Part shown: positions 46,929 through 59,539 of the stretch, one piece after another | Layout of the letters: each line of letters begins with the position of its first letter | Position numbering within the stretch: position 1 is the first letter of the stretch | From: Arabidopsis thaliana | Lineage: Eukaryota > Streptophyta > Magnoliopsida > Brassicales > Brassicaceae | Direction: 5' to 3' | NCBI RefSeq assembly: GCF_000001735.4 | Contig: NC_003075.7 | Location: 683,001-747,000 of the forward strand | DNA: 64,000 bases | Position numbers and translations under genes: made by a program | Notes under the pieces: generated by a model | Seen by the model: the letters and a program-made list of their open reading frames with translations, nothing else | Databases searched by the model: none | Told to the model about the DNA's origin: nothing

Positions 46929-49309
46929 ATGGAGTTATCTCTTCTCCGTCCGACGACTCAATCGCTTCTTCCGTCGTTTTCGAAGCCCAATCTCCGATTA
47001 AATGTTTATAAGCCTCTTAGACTCCGTTGTTCAGTGGCCGGTGGACCAACCGTCGGATCTTCAAAAATCGAAGGCGGAGGAGGCACCACCATCACGACGG
47101 ATTGTGTGATTGTCGGCGGAGGTATTAGTGGTCTTTGCATCGCTCAGGCGCTTGCTACTAAGCATCCTGATGCTGCTCCGAATTTAATTGTGACCGAGGC
47201 TAAGGATCGTGTTGGAGGCAACATTATCACTCGTGAAGAGAATGGTTTTCTCTGGGAAGAAGGTCCCAATAGTTTTCAACCGTCTGATCCTATGCTCACT
47301 ATGGTGGTAAGTTCTTGAAACAATCTGATTCGTTAATACTGAGAACAATGTATTTGTGAATTGTTTGATTTGTGGATTTAGCCTTCTCTGTTTATGGTTA
47401 GAGTAGGTAGATAGTGGTTTGAAGGATGATTTGGTGTTGGGAGATCCTACTGCGCCAAGGTTTGTGTTGTGGAATGGGAAATTGAGGCCGGTTCCATCGA
47501 AGCTAACAGACTTACCGTTCTTTGATTTGATGAGTATTGGTGGGAAGATTAGAGCTGGTTTTGGTGCACTTGGCATTCGACCGTCACCTCCAGTGTGTAT
47601 TCTTACGACCTTTTAGATCAATATGATTTTTAGGGCTTTATGTTGGTAGAATCTGCTCATGTTCTTAGAGTTTGGCAAAGGTGACAGGGTCGTGAAGAAT
47701 CTGTGGAGGAGTTTGTACGGCGTAACCTCGGTGATGAGGTTTTTGAGCGCCTGATTGAACCGTTTTGTTCAGGTAGAGTTATAGATAAAACTTCATGTGA
47801 ACCATTTATTCATTTAGATGTCAGCGAATCTGATTATCTAGCAGTTTTCATTTTTGTTCTAGTGCACCCTTAATGCTTTAGATTTTATGCTTTTAGGTGT
47901 TTATGCTGGTGATCCTTCAAAACTGAGCATGAAAGCAGCGTTTGGGAAGGTTTGGAAACTAGAGCAAAATGGTGGAAGCATAATAGGTGGTACTTTTAAG
48001 GCAATTCAGGAGAGGAAAAACGCTCCCAAGGCAGAACGAGACCCGTGAGTAACATCAAACTTTTCTGTTGCTTGGGTCTTTTGTCCCTTCATATATATAT
48101 TTGTAAAACAACTCAACCTGCTTCTTCAGGCGCCTGCCAAAACCACAGGGCCAAACAGTTGGTTCTTTCAGGAAGGGACTTCGAATGTTGCCAGAAGCAA
48201 TATCTGCAAGGTATCCAGTACTTGTCTCTCTCTATTGTTGGAAGGGAAAAGGGAAAAACTTTCAAATGTTTTCTGAAATCTTTTGCACTTTGACAGATTA
48301 GGTAGCAAAGTTAAGTTGTCTTGGAAGCTCTCAGGTATCACTAAGCTGGAGAGCGGAGGATACAACTTAACATATGAGACTCCAGATGGTTTAGTTTCCG
48401 TGCAGAGCAAAAGTGTTGTAATGACGGTGCCATCTCATGTTGCAAGTGGTCTCTTGCGCCCTCTTTCTGTAAGTTTCTCATTTTGCGAACTAGGAATTTG
48501 CTCAAAATTCATAGATTCGACAAATATGGGTTCTTAAATCGTGTGCTGCAACTGTTATCTTCTCAGGAATCTGCTGCAAATGCACTCTCAAAACTATATT
48601 ACCCACCAGTTGCAGCAGTATCTATCTCGTACCCGAAAGAAGCAATCCGAACAGAATGTTTGATAGATGGTGAACTAAAGGGTTTTGGGCAATTGCATCC
48701 ACGCACGCAAGGAGTTGAAACATTAGGTATATATCTTGTAGTTATAATCGTCAATTATGTCAAAATGTTCATAGAATCTTCATGCTGTTGCTCGTATTTC
48801 TTCAGGAACTATCTACAGCTCCTCACTCTTTCCAAATCGCGCACCGCCCGGAAGAATTTTGCTGTTGAACTACATTGGCGGGTCTACAAACACCGGAATT
48901 CTGTCCAAGGTAAAAAACAGCAAACACTTGTAACACATCTTTATTCAACCAAGTAAACCTAAGAACTGATAGTTTTCTTCTCTCTCTCTCTTTTGTTTTG
49001 ATTCCGCAGTCTGAAGGTGAGTTAGTGGAAGCAGTTGACAGAGATTTGAGGAAAATGCTAATTAAGCCTAATTCGACCGATCCACTTAAATTAGGAGTTA
49101 GGGTATGGCCTCAAGCCATTCCTCAGTTTCTAGTTGGTCACTTTGATATCCTTGACACGGCTAAATCATCTCTAACGTCTTCGGGCTACGAAGGGCTATT
49201 TTTGGGTGGCAATTACGTCGCTGGTGTAGCCTTAGGCCGGTGTGTAGAAGGCGCATATGAAACCGCGATTGAGGTCAACAACTTCATGTCACGGTACGCT
49301 TACAAGTAA
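46929..49309 (+). CDS. HEMG1: Protoporphyrinogen IX oxidase 1, plastid
   Basis: Nine exons: 46929-47306, 47407-47592, 47688-47772, 47897-48044, 48130-48210, 48297-48468, 48567-48726, 48806-48909 and 49010-49309. They give 537 residues. Residues 1 to about 34 are a Ser/Leu/Arg-rich plastid transit peptide. The FAD-binding motif is [14 protein letters not shown] (about 61-73), followed by the acidic [11 protein letters not shown]. Further family landmarks are [25 protein letters not shown] [15 protein letters not shown], and the C-terminal [23 protein letters not shown]. The enzyme oxidises protoporphyrinogen IX to protoporphyrin IX, the last common step of heme and chlorophyll synthesis, on plastid membranes, and is the target of diphenyl-ether-type herbicides. 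Matches At4g01690 (PPOX1). It converges with the chitinase gene, stops 103 bp apart. Confidence 0.96.
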
Positions 49310-49412
49310 ATGTAAAACATTAAATCTCCCAGCTTGCGTGAGTTTTATTAAATATTTTGAGATATCAAACTTCAATTTCATTTTGATACATAGATTTGAG
49401 TTATAGTTATAT
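49310..49412. other. Very short convergent spacer
   Basis: Only 103 bp separate the PPOX stop (+) from the chitinase stop (-). Normal 3' UTRs of 150-250 nt would overlap on opposite strands here. Confidence 0.7.
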
Positions 49413-50487
49413 TTAGGAGAAGGGTCTTTGGTTCTCGCAGTCTAAATTAGGTCCTGTGGTGACTTTAAACAACTGAGCGTATCTTTGGAAATACCCGACC
49501 CGGTCAGTGACCCGTCCATCTCCTGGAATCCCACATTCTAAACCGCCGTTTATGATGTTGGTGACTAAACCATAACCGACAGTCCGGTTTGCTGCTCTAT
49601 CTGCTTTCGTCGGTCTGTATCGGTTGACCATAACGTTATGGCAGGACGGTTTAGGAGTCTGTTCGGTCATCCAAAACCAAAGAGCTGTCTTGAAAGCTAA
49701 AACGGAGTTGTTGGCTACAAGTTCTGGGTTCTGTAAACCGTCGAAACCCAATGCTCGACCCGCCTGTCCGTAATTGTAATTCCTATATATCCCAAAAAAG
49801 AAAGTAACGTTAACCAAAAGGTAAGACTGATATATGGATATGAAACTTGTAGCAAAGATGATACAACCATTCAAAAGAAGTTTCGTTGGTAATTCGCAAA
49901 ATGGTAGAAGTATATAATGTTTTCATGGGGCATTGAACTATTGTAGACCTAGTTGTTCGAGCAAATAAATAGATATAAATGGTTATTGGTTAATAATTAA
50001 TTTTGTAGACTTACCAAGATAGTTGAATGGGACCTCTTCCTTTGTAAGACTTGCCAGAAACACAAGGCCAATCCTTATTAGAAGCATCACAATAATTACT
50101 CTGTGGACTCACTTCCTCTTTAAAACACAATCCCCACGCATATGGTCCGTCTGGTGCCGTGGCCCAACCACCTGTTGTCTCGTGAGATATCTGCGCCAAA
50201 AACGCAGCCACTTCGCGTCGCCTTGTCCAAAAGTTTCCTACGCTCCCGAACTTCGGGAAGGATCTTGTAGCCTCCACGAAAGCTTCATAGGGGTAGAAAC
50301 CTTTTGCAGGGCATGCGTTGTTGTCCTTGTGGATGAAGATTTGGTCGTAGAGAGTTCTTGGGACTAGGCTCATGATCGGTGCGGGTTTATATTTATTGTG
50401 TTTTCGAGCTTCGGTTTCATGGAGAGAGGATGATATTGAGAAGATGAAGAGGAGTAGACAGAGCAATAGAGAGATTTGTTTCTCCAT
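49413..50487 (-). CDS. Secreted GH19 chitinase, class II-like
   Basis: Two exons on the minus strand, 50487-50015 and 49782-49413, give 280 residues. Residues 1 to about 27 are a signal peptide (QISLLLCLLLFIFSISSSLH). There is no hevein-type chitin-binding domain; the catalytic domain starts near residue 38. GH19 signatures are present: FYPYEAFVEATRSFPKFG, FLAQISHETTGGW with catalytic Glu103, YAWGLCFKEE, YKGRGPIQLSW, and NIINGGLECG with ECGIPGDGRVTDRVGYF near the end. The family hydrolyses chitin with inversion; secreted plant forms act in defence or wall processes. Matches At4g01700. A CTATATAA box at 50538-50546 lies upstream. Substrate is inferred; some class II-like plant members (CTL types) lose activity, but here the HET motif is intact. 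Confidence 0.93.
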
Positions 50488-52775
50488 ATTTGTTCTTTTT
50501 TGTGTTTTGTGTGAGAAGATGTGGTTTTGGCTTTGTTGTTATATAGAGTCATAGAGATGTAGTAGTGGACGACTTAGTTACATGTTTTTGTTTTGGTCTA
50601 CGTTTTGACTTTTTTTAGTGGAGTTTATACTTTTTATTTTATATAGTTGCAATTATTTAAGGGTTTATTCTCTTTTTCATTGTTAGGAGACCCATTCCTC
50701 TCCTTCTTCTTTTTTCTCATTTTTTTTCTTTCAAGAAGATTCATTCTTGATTTGGAAAATGCATGACATATATTTCAAACCAGATAAAGTGAACCATTTC
50801 AGTCTGAATTCAATTGAATAATGTTAATATGAAGACCAAGTTGAATTTTAATGTGGGGAATTAAGCTTCTTTGGAAGGTACTAACCAAATTCAAATATAA
50901 ATATATTCTTTGAAAATTTGAAACATAATTCATTATGAAGTAAATATTAAATAAAACAGAAAGTGTTCCATACTGAATTATAGTTTCATTTTGAATACTA
51001 TTCTATACAAAAATAAAAACAATAAAAAAAAATTGAGAGAAATATTAGCAATGAAAACAAAACTATCAAAGAATTGTTTTTGAAGTTAAAAAATATAAAA
51101 TTTCAAAGTTCGAGGTCGGTGGCTAACTAACATGAAAAGCGCCGAGCAACTTGTGATATGTACGAGTTGGACCAAGTCGTGACGACTTTTTTAATAAGCT
51201 TAAGATCCAATTATTTCTCAAGAAAAACAGTAAAACGTACGCCAACATATATTAACTACGACGACAAAATTCTTGGCCTTTAAGAAAGACTAGTACACGA
51301 TCAATCCCAACGATTAAACCAGCAGACGAGTAACCATATGTAGGGTACGAGTTTCTCAACCACATCTCCAACTTTTCAGTAGACGATCTAATTATGTTTA
51401 ACCACTAGAAGCCGACACCATAAACATCCATCCGAGGTTATCGTCTTTCGAAGAGTTCCTAACGAGCATTCATGAAACATCATTCTCACTTCTCCTCCCA
51501 CTAAACCGACTTTTTTCGGATGTTATTTCAAATTTGGTTAATTGCTAAATGATTGACCATTAATTCGACCACGTGATTACACAAAGAGACGTTTAGATCC
51601 ACTACATTGGTGCGATGTGAAGTGATCACCATGCTTTAGTTTACACGTCCACTTTATATAGGTTTGGCAGTTAAAAAAAAGAAGTTTTATACATAGTTCT
51701 ATCAAGTGGTCTTAGACCGAATCTTGGCAATATATTTGTTATAAGACTACCAATATCATTAATGATTAGAGAAAGTTAATGTTAAGTTTCATCAGATTCT
51801 AATTTAAAACCAATGGGTAATGATTGGATTGGTTGTGTTCCATATATACTAGTGTTAGCACTTAGCAGTCATGAGTGTGTTTACTCCATTTATAGTATAC
51901 TTTCGATGTAGGATCCTAATTAGAATGATAAAGAAACATTCCAAAAGAGTATTATCAAAATGCTCTTCGTCTATCCATACAAATATAATGAGATTTGGGC
52001 AGAAACAACCATTTTGTTAACATATTAGGGTCGAGCGCAGAAAAAAATATATTTTGACCTGTGTTAATAAAATAGAATAGGTTGCGATTTTAATTAAGGA
52101 GGTTAATAAATTAAAATCGTAAAAATGATACCAAAATGGTAACAAAATCGTAAAGAAAAGTTCATTAGTATAAATATAAAAAATTCGGTCCAACAAATAT
52201 TACTATTAAAAATTTATAAGAGAGATTTATAATAAAAAAAAAATTGTTATACCAAGAAAGAAAAGGAGATTCTTGTATTGTAACCCGTTTGTGTGTCTTT
52301 TTTAGTCTCAGATTTGTTTTAATTTTCTATGACTTAGGATTTGTAAGTCTTTTTTGGATTTCTAGAACCTGATCGAGGAAATTTCAATGAATATAGTGTA
52401 ATTGGTTTGTTTGGATTTTGTTCCCTTTGTTTACCTTGTTTGGTATTTGGCTTCGGGAGTGTTCTTGTACTCATCGGCTTATGTCTCCGGAAGTGGTTTG
52501 TACTTGCCGGCTCTTGTATTTCAACTTGAATCCTATCGATGAAAATCCTATTGACAAAAAATGAAAAAAAAAATGAAGCTTCCATCATCCATCATTCAGT
52601 GGCAGCATAAGCATTTAAGACTACGTGCCGTTTAAGGCCAAGACAAACGGCACTCAGTTCCCTTTTGAAATGGTCAAATGGCGATTGAGTTGTTTTCCTC
52701 TCTCTCTCTCATTTTTTCAATTAAAGAAGGGAAAGAGGGGAAATCTCTGATCGGAGAGAAAGATCGAATCGAAGA
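50488..52775. other. Intergenic between divergent chitinase and ARPC5 genes
   Basis: Left end holds the chitinase promoter; right end the ARPC5 promoter with a GTGCCGTTT/AAACGGCAC inverted repeat (52625-52653) and a CTCTCTCTCTC tract (52699-52710). The middle, about 51100-51530, is more balanced in composition but gives no recognisable protein in either strand. Confidence 0.4.
52625..52653. promoter_or_regulatory. Perfect 9-bp inverted repeat upstream of ARPC5
   Basis: GTGCCGTTT (52625-52633) and AAACGGCAC (52645-52653) are exact inverted copies around an 11-nt spacer, 120-150 bp before the start codon. Could be a dimeric factor site or a transcribed hairpin; no factor is assigned. Confidence 0.45.
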
Positions 52776-53450
52776 ATGGCAGAATTCGTTGAAGCTGATA
52801 ACGCAGAAGCAATAATCGCGAGGATCGAAACCAAATCGAGGAAGATTGAAAGCCTACTCAAACAGTAATATCAGACCTTGGAGCTAAACCCTAAAGTCTT
52901 CTTTTGTTTTTGGTTTAATCCCTTATCGGTGTTTTAATGTGTGCAGGTACAAACATGTAGAAGCTTTGAAAACGGCTCTTGAAGGTTCGCCTCCGAAAAC
53001 TCGCGATGAACGTTGCAAGGTCTCTCTCTTTCCGAAACCATCTTTTTTTTTTTTTTTGATTTACTGAGCCAAAAAAAACTCAACTGCAGTCGGCTAATTG
53101 GATAGTTGTGCACAGAGCTTTAATGGCCATTAAGGATATTGACGGAATGCTCAATGCTCTTGATGTCGAATATTACGACATTCTCATGAAGTAAGTGCAA
53201 AGTTGGTTTTTTTTTTTTTTGCTGTAATGCGTTTTGTAATATGTATGAATTGGAAAGCTCTATCCTCAGGCTGTCTGTGCTCTTTGATAGAATGTTTTTG
53301 CTTAAAATTCTCAGGTACTTGTACAGAGGACTTTCTACTGGGGACCGACCCACCTGCGATCAGTGCCTGAAGATTCACGAGAAACTCACTGAGAGAGCTG
53401 GTCTCGGTTGCATTCTCCGATGTCTTACTGATACCATCAACACCGTTTGA
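52776..53450 (+). CDS. ARPC5A: Arp2/3 complex subunit ARPC5 (p16-Arc)
   Basis: Four exons, 52776-52864, 52947-53019, 53090-53190 and 53315-53450, give 132 residues, the normal size for plant ARPC5. Landmarks of the p16-Arc family are ADNAEAIIARIETKSRKIES, ALKTALEGSPPKT, NWIVVHRALMAIKDID and the C-terminal LDVEYYDILMKYLYRGLS with CLKIHEKLTERAGLGCILR. The protein bridges subunits of the Arp2/3 actin-nucleating complex in the cytosol. From the literature, this gene (CROOKED, At4g01710) is needed for normal trichome and epidermal cell shape. Introns 2 and 3 have poly(T) runs before the branch region. Confidence 0.95.
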
Positions 53451-53682
53451 TCCATCATTCCCTCTTATGTATTATTACTTGATGCCTTGATGTTTCCAAT
53501 GTGCATATTCTCCTTGAGGAACCATGTCTCACATTTATCAGTTTTAGACTTGTATTTTCATTACCAAACAGTTGCTTGATAAATGATAACACAAGTCATT
53601 CCTAGAGCTCATGTGTAACATAATTCCCGGATCAGCTGAATCATAAATACGAAGACCAAGTTGTGATTAAGTAATTTTAGGG

Positions 53683-54134
53683 GGGTGTATTGAAACCAGA
53701 ATCTTTTAGAAGATTTGGTGGAATTTGCATTCTTCTACAGACCAAATCCATTCTCGATTTTGCCGGTGAAGAACAGAGACCGAAAGCTTTTTTCATGGAA
53801 GACGAGGGGAGGAGGACAATGAGAATATGTCGCAGAGATTTTCTGTGAATCTTTTTTTAAATCAAATCGTTCAGAATAACACCTACAGGTGAGATTTTTT
53901 CATGCTTATTTTCAACTAAATTTTTTTGCCTAAGTCTCCCAGAATCAATGTTAAATGTTTTTAATGAAATTGTTTTGTTGAGTTTAGATAACAGTGGATT
54001 TAAGATGTGTTTTATAAATTCTTGAATGAATAACAGAAGATTATAGATTCTTTTGAGTGATTTTATATAAATTCCAATTTCAATAACAAAGGATTTGAGA
54101 AAAAAATTACAAATCACAAGTTGAATACAACCAT
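53683..54134. mobile_element. Probable PIF/Harbinger-like MITE
   Basis: The left end reads GGGGGGTGTATTGAAACC and the right end, inverted, GGTTGTATTCAACTTGTG, sharing GGTGTATTGAA-like sequence. GGGGGTGT..ATTG ends are typical of Arabidopsis Harbinger-type elements. Target duplication is not clear and the ends are diverged, so the borders are approximate. Confidence 0.4.
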
Positions 54135-54367
54135 TCCTGATTCACTGAATGTTCATAACTCGAAGGCCCAATATCGAACTCAGCCCATTGAAACTAAATT
54201 CATTTCTAAACTTTCAATGTAAATGCACTCGTCATACAAGAGTAAATGTTCACATAGTTAGTCATTGATTTAAACAATTTTACTCTTTAGATTTTTAAAA
54301 TTTTATAGGATTGTAATAAACCAGGTTGAATTCAAATGTCAAATAGCGTTAAATAAAAGTTTAGATC

Positions 54368-54457
54368 TTTTTTTTTTTTTTTTTTTTTTTTATCAACGTT
54401 AGTACAAGAAGAAACAAGAGCAGCTTTTGCCAAAGCATCAGCTTGATCAACGTTTCC
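54368..54457 (-). mobile_element. 5'-truncated LINE remnant with poly(A) tail
   Basis: A run of 24 T (54368-54391) is followed by 66 bp that on the minus strand read GNVDQADALAKAALVSSC, then TNVD directly before the poly(A). DALAKAAL-type sequence ends the RNase H domain of plant non-LTR elements. So this is the last ~20 codons of a LINE plus tail, oriented on the minus strand. Target-site duplication was not resolved. Confidence 0.6.
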
Positions 54458-54993
54458 TTATAAAAGACAAAAGCAATTAAGTTTTTACTTTTACAGTCTT
54501 TTTGATCAAATTAAATGAGTAATTGAGTAGTAGTAGTAACAAAAGGGAATCCCAGAAATAGTAGTTGCTTTCACATGAAAAAATTTCCAAATACAACAAT
54601 TTTTATTTATTATTTATAGCATCCGGTAGTTCCAGATGAACTCTTGAAAACCTATTTTCAATAAATCTGATGATCCTCTTTTGATATTTCAAAAATATTA
54701 AGATATATAACAATATAAAAAAATTGTCAGCTAATTACAAATTGTTTTCTCTAAAATTCAAAATTACCAATAAAAAAAATGATGTCTTTAGAAAGAAATA
54801 GATAAGTGTTTTTGTGATAAACGTTTAAATTATTGTTTATGTACTCAGATGTTTTCGGAGATAAAATGGATTATATGGAGTCTGATGTGAATTCAATAAC
54901 TTACCAAGTATTAGTGCATGGGAGAGCGAATTCCCTTCTTCTTCTTTTTTTACAGATTTACGTGGAAGCAATTTTGAGTGACAAAAAAATAAA

Positions 54994-55007
<14 letters not shown>

Positions 55008-55045
<38 letters not shown>
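55008..55045. repeat. (AT)n microsatellite
   Basis: About 18-19 AT dinucleotides, following AAATATAAATATAAAT. Likely polymorphic. Confidence 0.9.
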
Positions 55046-55048
<3 letters not shown>

Positions 55049-55369
55049 AGCGACCACTGATCACAAACGTTACGTTTTTAAAAAATTCAACCCAATTCGT
55101 AACCCTAATTTTTAACCCAAAAAAAATAATCCTAAACCTAATAAGCTATATATTCACTATATCTTTTGTATTTGTTTTATTGGGTGAGAAAACTTGTTCA
55201 ATTAGTCAGTAATTGGTTTTCGTTCTCACTCACCAAATCCTAATTGTCATGGTTTTGAAAATTATTAAATCTGGAAGTAGAACATATAGCGTCGAGATAA
55301 ATATGCTACCTCTTATATCCTTTTATGTTCTTGCCTTTTTTTTTTTTTTGGGCATACTCTAGCTAAAAC

Positions 55370-55650
55370 AATTTAAGTTCAAGTTTCAAAATATTTTTAT
55401 ACTGTATGTTTTTTTGAATACCAAAAAATCCAAAAAATATTTGAAAATATCCGCAAATATATAAAAATATCTAAAATATTCAAAAATATCTGAATAAATA
55501 CTAAATTTCTGAATTGAAAGAACCGAAACCAAATCCGAACTAAACCAAAATTGTTTTGATTTTTATATGGTTCTTTAACTCGAGAACACCGAAATAATCA
55601 GAACTAGACTATAATCGAATCAAAACCGAACCGAATACCGAATCGTGCAG
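55370..55650 (-). repeat. CCGAA-type dispersed repeat (possible copy 3)
   Basis: The right part has AACCGAAACCAAATCCGAAC and ATCAAAACCGAACCGAATAC; the left part is a string of AAAATATCTGAA/AAATATCCGC words. Composition and word use resemble copy 1 at 9431-9735, but I could not align it base by base. Confidence 0.4.
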
Positions 55651-58083
55651 TTCGAACGGCACATGTGGCACATGTGCATTTATGAACTAATTATAAATGA
55701 AGATCCATGTAGGTGCATCTAAGTTTGATTTTCTTTTTTAGTTTTTCATATAAAACATTGAGTATTGTCTCTTTAAGTTTGGTTTTAGAGAGGAAGGACC
55801 GAAAAGAAGAGTATTAAGAACCAAAGAGGTATTTTCCGTAAAATATGATTAAACCTAACATATCAATGACAATTAGATGGTCATTCCTTTGACTTTTGTT
55901 AGACCATGTGGACAAAAATGCACACATACAAACATGTTTATATATATTTATATATATTATCATCTTTCATTAGACGTGCATATCGGTGGATTATTTAGTT
56001 AATTATATATTTGAGCAGACAAGCTAACTATAATATATATCTATATTCTCCCAGTTGTCCACAAAAAGAAAGAACAAAAAACAAAATTCTCCCATATGAT
56101 GTCTTAAAAATATACTTTCTCTCATATCATAATTCATATATAATATTTGGCTGATCGCAATTTGAAAACGTTCAAATCGTGTTAGGAGGAAGCAAACTTT
56201 GATTTGCTTTATCTAATAACATTTACTATAACGAATTAGTACAAAATTTATAAACTCAACAAAATTAGCCATTCAAAACTCAAAACTGAAGTAAAGACTC
56301 ACAATTAGGAGCAAACACAAGTTGAAACCAAAATAATTTTGATTTACAACAAATACGTTTATCTTTATACGAACGTGTATACATCTCTACTGTAACAGAT
56401 ATACAGTGCCATAAATATAATTACAAATTGTATTTATACACATGTTGTTGAAAGTTTGTTCTGTTAACTTTTCTTAAACAAAAGAAGAAACATCATGAAC
56501 CTCAACAAAGAACACTTTGTGAGTAATTAGAGAAATAATATATTTTTAATTAAAGCGACCAAAAGTTAAATATGTTATTTATGTATATATGAGTTTTTTT
56601 TTTTTTTTGGTTTAGTTAGTTTTACATTAATCTATTTACTTTAGTTGTATGTTCTCGACTCACTTCATAATCTTAGTACATGTGGAGCTTTTTCCGAATT
56701 TTATCAAAAAACAACTCTTGCGATATTAATATAACTAACTGACTAAGTTATAATAACCTAATTCTCACATATTTATTTACGCGCGTGGTTGAGTACACAT
56801 ACGTCGTGATGTGCATAATCAACGAATGATTTCTTAAAAATATATCTACAAAATAACCCCAAAAAAAACTAATTCGGGAGTGAGTGTGAATCTTTGAATG
56901 AATTGTGGATATGAATTTAAAGAGGTCGCTCCATTTTCAAAGTCACTACGAAAAAGATTGGCAATTTGATGGCTAAACCCCCTACATGCTGGTCCCATTT
57001 AATTTTGGACCTCGTCGCTTCTGCATTATTTTCAAAATAAATACAAAAGTATGTAGTAAAAATATACATATATACTTCAAAAATCCAATCCATATTCTCT
57101 CACAATTTTTTTAATTCTTAAACAAATGAATAGAAAATTCGCTACACTACTTTAACTAAATGATGCAAGAACTTATAAATTACTTGTAGGTTCATGATCC
57201 AAAGCTGTATAAAGTATAGGAGTACTTAAGATTATCTATTTTCTTAAAACAATACTATATATATATGCATGTGAAGAGAGTAAATATAAGTAGCTATAGG
57301 TCAAACTTAATTAATACATCGAGCTAGAATTCCACGATCCCTCACTATAGTTAATTAACAACTACGAGAAAATAGCCGAGGACCGTTTTGCATGATTAAA
57401 TCCTCTTGTTTGATTTATATTACACAAATATATGAGTAACGTATTTTGTACGTTATACATTGGAAGAATAATATAAATAAATAACTAAAATGAGGAAAAA
57501 AAATGGACCATTATTTGGCCTCTTTATTTATTTTTCCTCCCAAACGTGTGGGCAAAGTGTGGGACTAATTTGTAGACTTTTTATACTCTTCTTTATTTGC
57601 TTGTTTTGGGCTTTACCTAAGCGCCGTTTTCGTTTACTTGATATCTTCCCCATTCCCAATTTTAGTTTTTGTTTATGGTTGAAAGTATTCAATAATCAAC
57701 TTATAATTTTTTCAGTCCAAATTCAAAAGCGGTCTAGTTCTTCGGCATATATGTGATTCTTTCAAGTTTTGCGGATAATAGTTACTTCTATATGTCAAAG
57801 AAAGAGAAGGTAGTAGTTATAGATGTGTCATTCCGCCAAACTCTTGCAGCTAGCTTGTCTGGTCTGTGAAGACATTCTAAGTTTCTTACTCATGATGAAG
57901 AGTGTTATGCTCGAGCAAGGCATTGAGAGAGAAAAAAACGAAAAGCAAAATGACAAACTCCAAAATTAGAAACACAAGTTTTACCTTAAATTATCATTTT
58001 TATGTTTTCTAAAAAATAACTCATTGTAGAAGAAGAACGTAGGTTTTTTATTTTTCTTAAAGATAGTATAATAATTGGTATTT

Positions 58084-58118
58084 GATACTAATTTTTTTTT
58101 TTTTGACAGCGATACTAA
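58084..58118. mobile_element. Poly(T) micro-insertion with 8-bp target duplication
   Basis: GATACTAA at 58084-58091 and 58111-58118 flank about 13 T plus GACAGC. The short repeat alone is weak evidence; the value is in its similarity to the other five loci. Confidence 0.4.
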
Positions 58119-58820
58119 ATTACTATTTTCATTACTATATTAATAATTATTTACTACTATGTTTTTCTCCTAATCACTTCAAGAACGAAACCAAATTGCA
58201 TTTATTATTTTTAATATATTTAAACTTATCATTGACTTGCTGATATGAAATCTTCTCACACGAAAATTGCAAAGATCACGACTTGAAAGTTGAAATGTAG
58301 ATGGATGATACTTAGAAACTTGAATGTAATGTTTTTACAAAATAAACATTGTATTTAATTTTCAAAATTTAATATATCCTCTTATATTATAAGTTTTTGA
58401 ATTATGAAATTTGGTTTCTCGTTTTCTTAATTTTAATAGTAGTACTAAGTGCGATATTTTCATATATAACAATTAAATAAAACCCTAAGGAAAAGGACCT
58501 TCCAGCTGTAGATTTCAGTGTCAACTGGAAACATGGCATCTTCTATATCATTGACCAAAGTTCTTTCCACATCTTCATTAAATTATTTGGCATATATTTT
58601 GATAGATTATGTCGACATTTAAATTAACATCCTCATAAGAAATTGATTTTCAAATCACAAGAGACTGGTCGACGAGTAGAAACGTGTAACGAAAAAGACA
58701 AAAGTCAGTTTATATGTAATTATTTGTAAATTATATACATGTATAAGAATATACAGTATATCTTTCAAAATAAATAATGATTTTGGATAATATGTGATGT
58801 TGATTAAGAAGAATGTATAT

Positions 58821-58895
58821 ATACGAAACAATCAAATTCCTTTTTTTTTTTTTGTTAGGATTTAATACCCAACCAATACGAAACAGTCAAATTCC
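58821..58895 (-). mobile_element. 35-bp retroposed insertion with 20-bp target duplication
   Basis: The 20-bp repeats at 58821-58840 and 58876-58895 (ATACGAAACA(A/G)TCAAATTCC) differ at one base. The 35 bp between are 13 T followed by GTTAGGATTTAATACCCAAC and CA; on the minus strand this is a 22-nt tag with a poly(A) tail. A long target duplication with a poly(A) tail is the mark of LINE-driven retroposition. Confidence 0.75.
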
Positions 58896-59539
58896 TTCAT
58901 CTTTGGACAATTTTATGCATACATACTACTACTACTACTAAACGAATTTCAATGATGATAACCAAATTTTTTGAAATTTCCTTCTGTTTCATTCTAAATT
59001 TCGTTTAAGAATTTTTCACAGTCAATTGGTAAGAGCAAATATATTTTGAAACGTGGTCCTGGCCAAATCAAGGATGATTACGGCTTGAAAATTTGTATTA
59101 ATACACTTTTATCTTATAACTAAAAAATTAACATGATAAAGATAAATTTGAAATTTCTTTTAAATATATGAATGAAATACAAAACATATTTAAAAAAGAA
59201 TAAAAACGAATTATTAAAACTAACATTTATTGTGAAACAGCAAAAAAAGAATTTATGCATACTATCAGAAATAATTTTAAATGAATTCATCAAACAAATG
59301 TTTTTTTTCTTTATAAGAATGTAAAATATCATTATAAAATGAAAAGTTTAAGTTATTACATGACACATAACTTTAAAAAAAAGTTGCATGCCAAAAAAAG
59401 GTAAAAAAAACATAGAAACATAAACCATTCGAACCTCATTCTCGTTGATCAACAAAATTTTAAACAATTAGGCTCTTAGTGCGAAGATCTAATAAAGTCA
59501 ATCTAAATACTCTCCTAAGTAAACATGAGACAAATACCA

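Noticed and set aside
47184..47576. 130-codon minus-strand open frame over PPOX exons 1-2
   Set aside because: Shadow of the PPOX coding sequence; crosses its intron and has no family resemblance.
57490..57756. 88-codon frame with hydrophobic stretches
   Set aside because: No homology recognised, no promoter or splice context; AT-driven.
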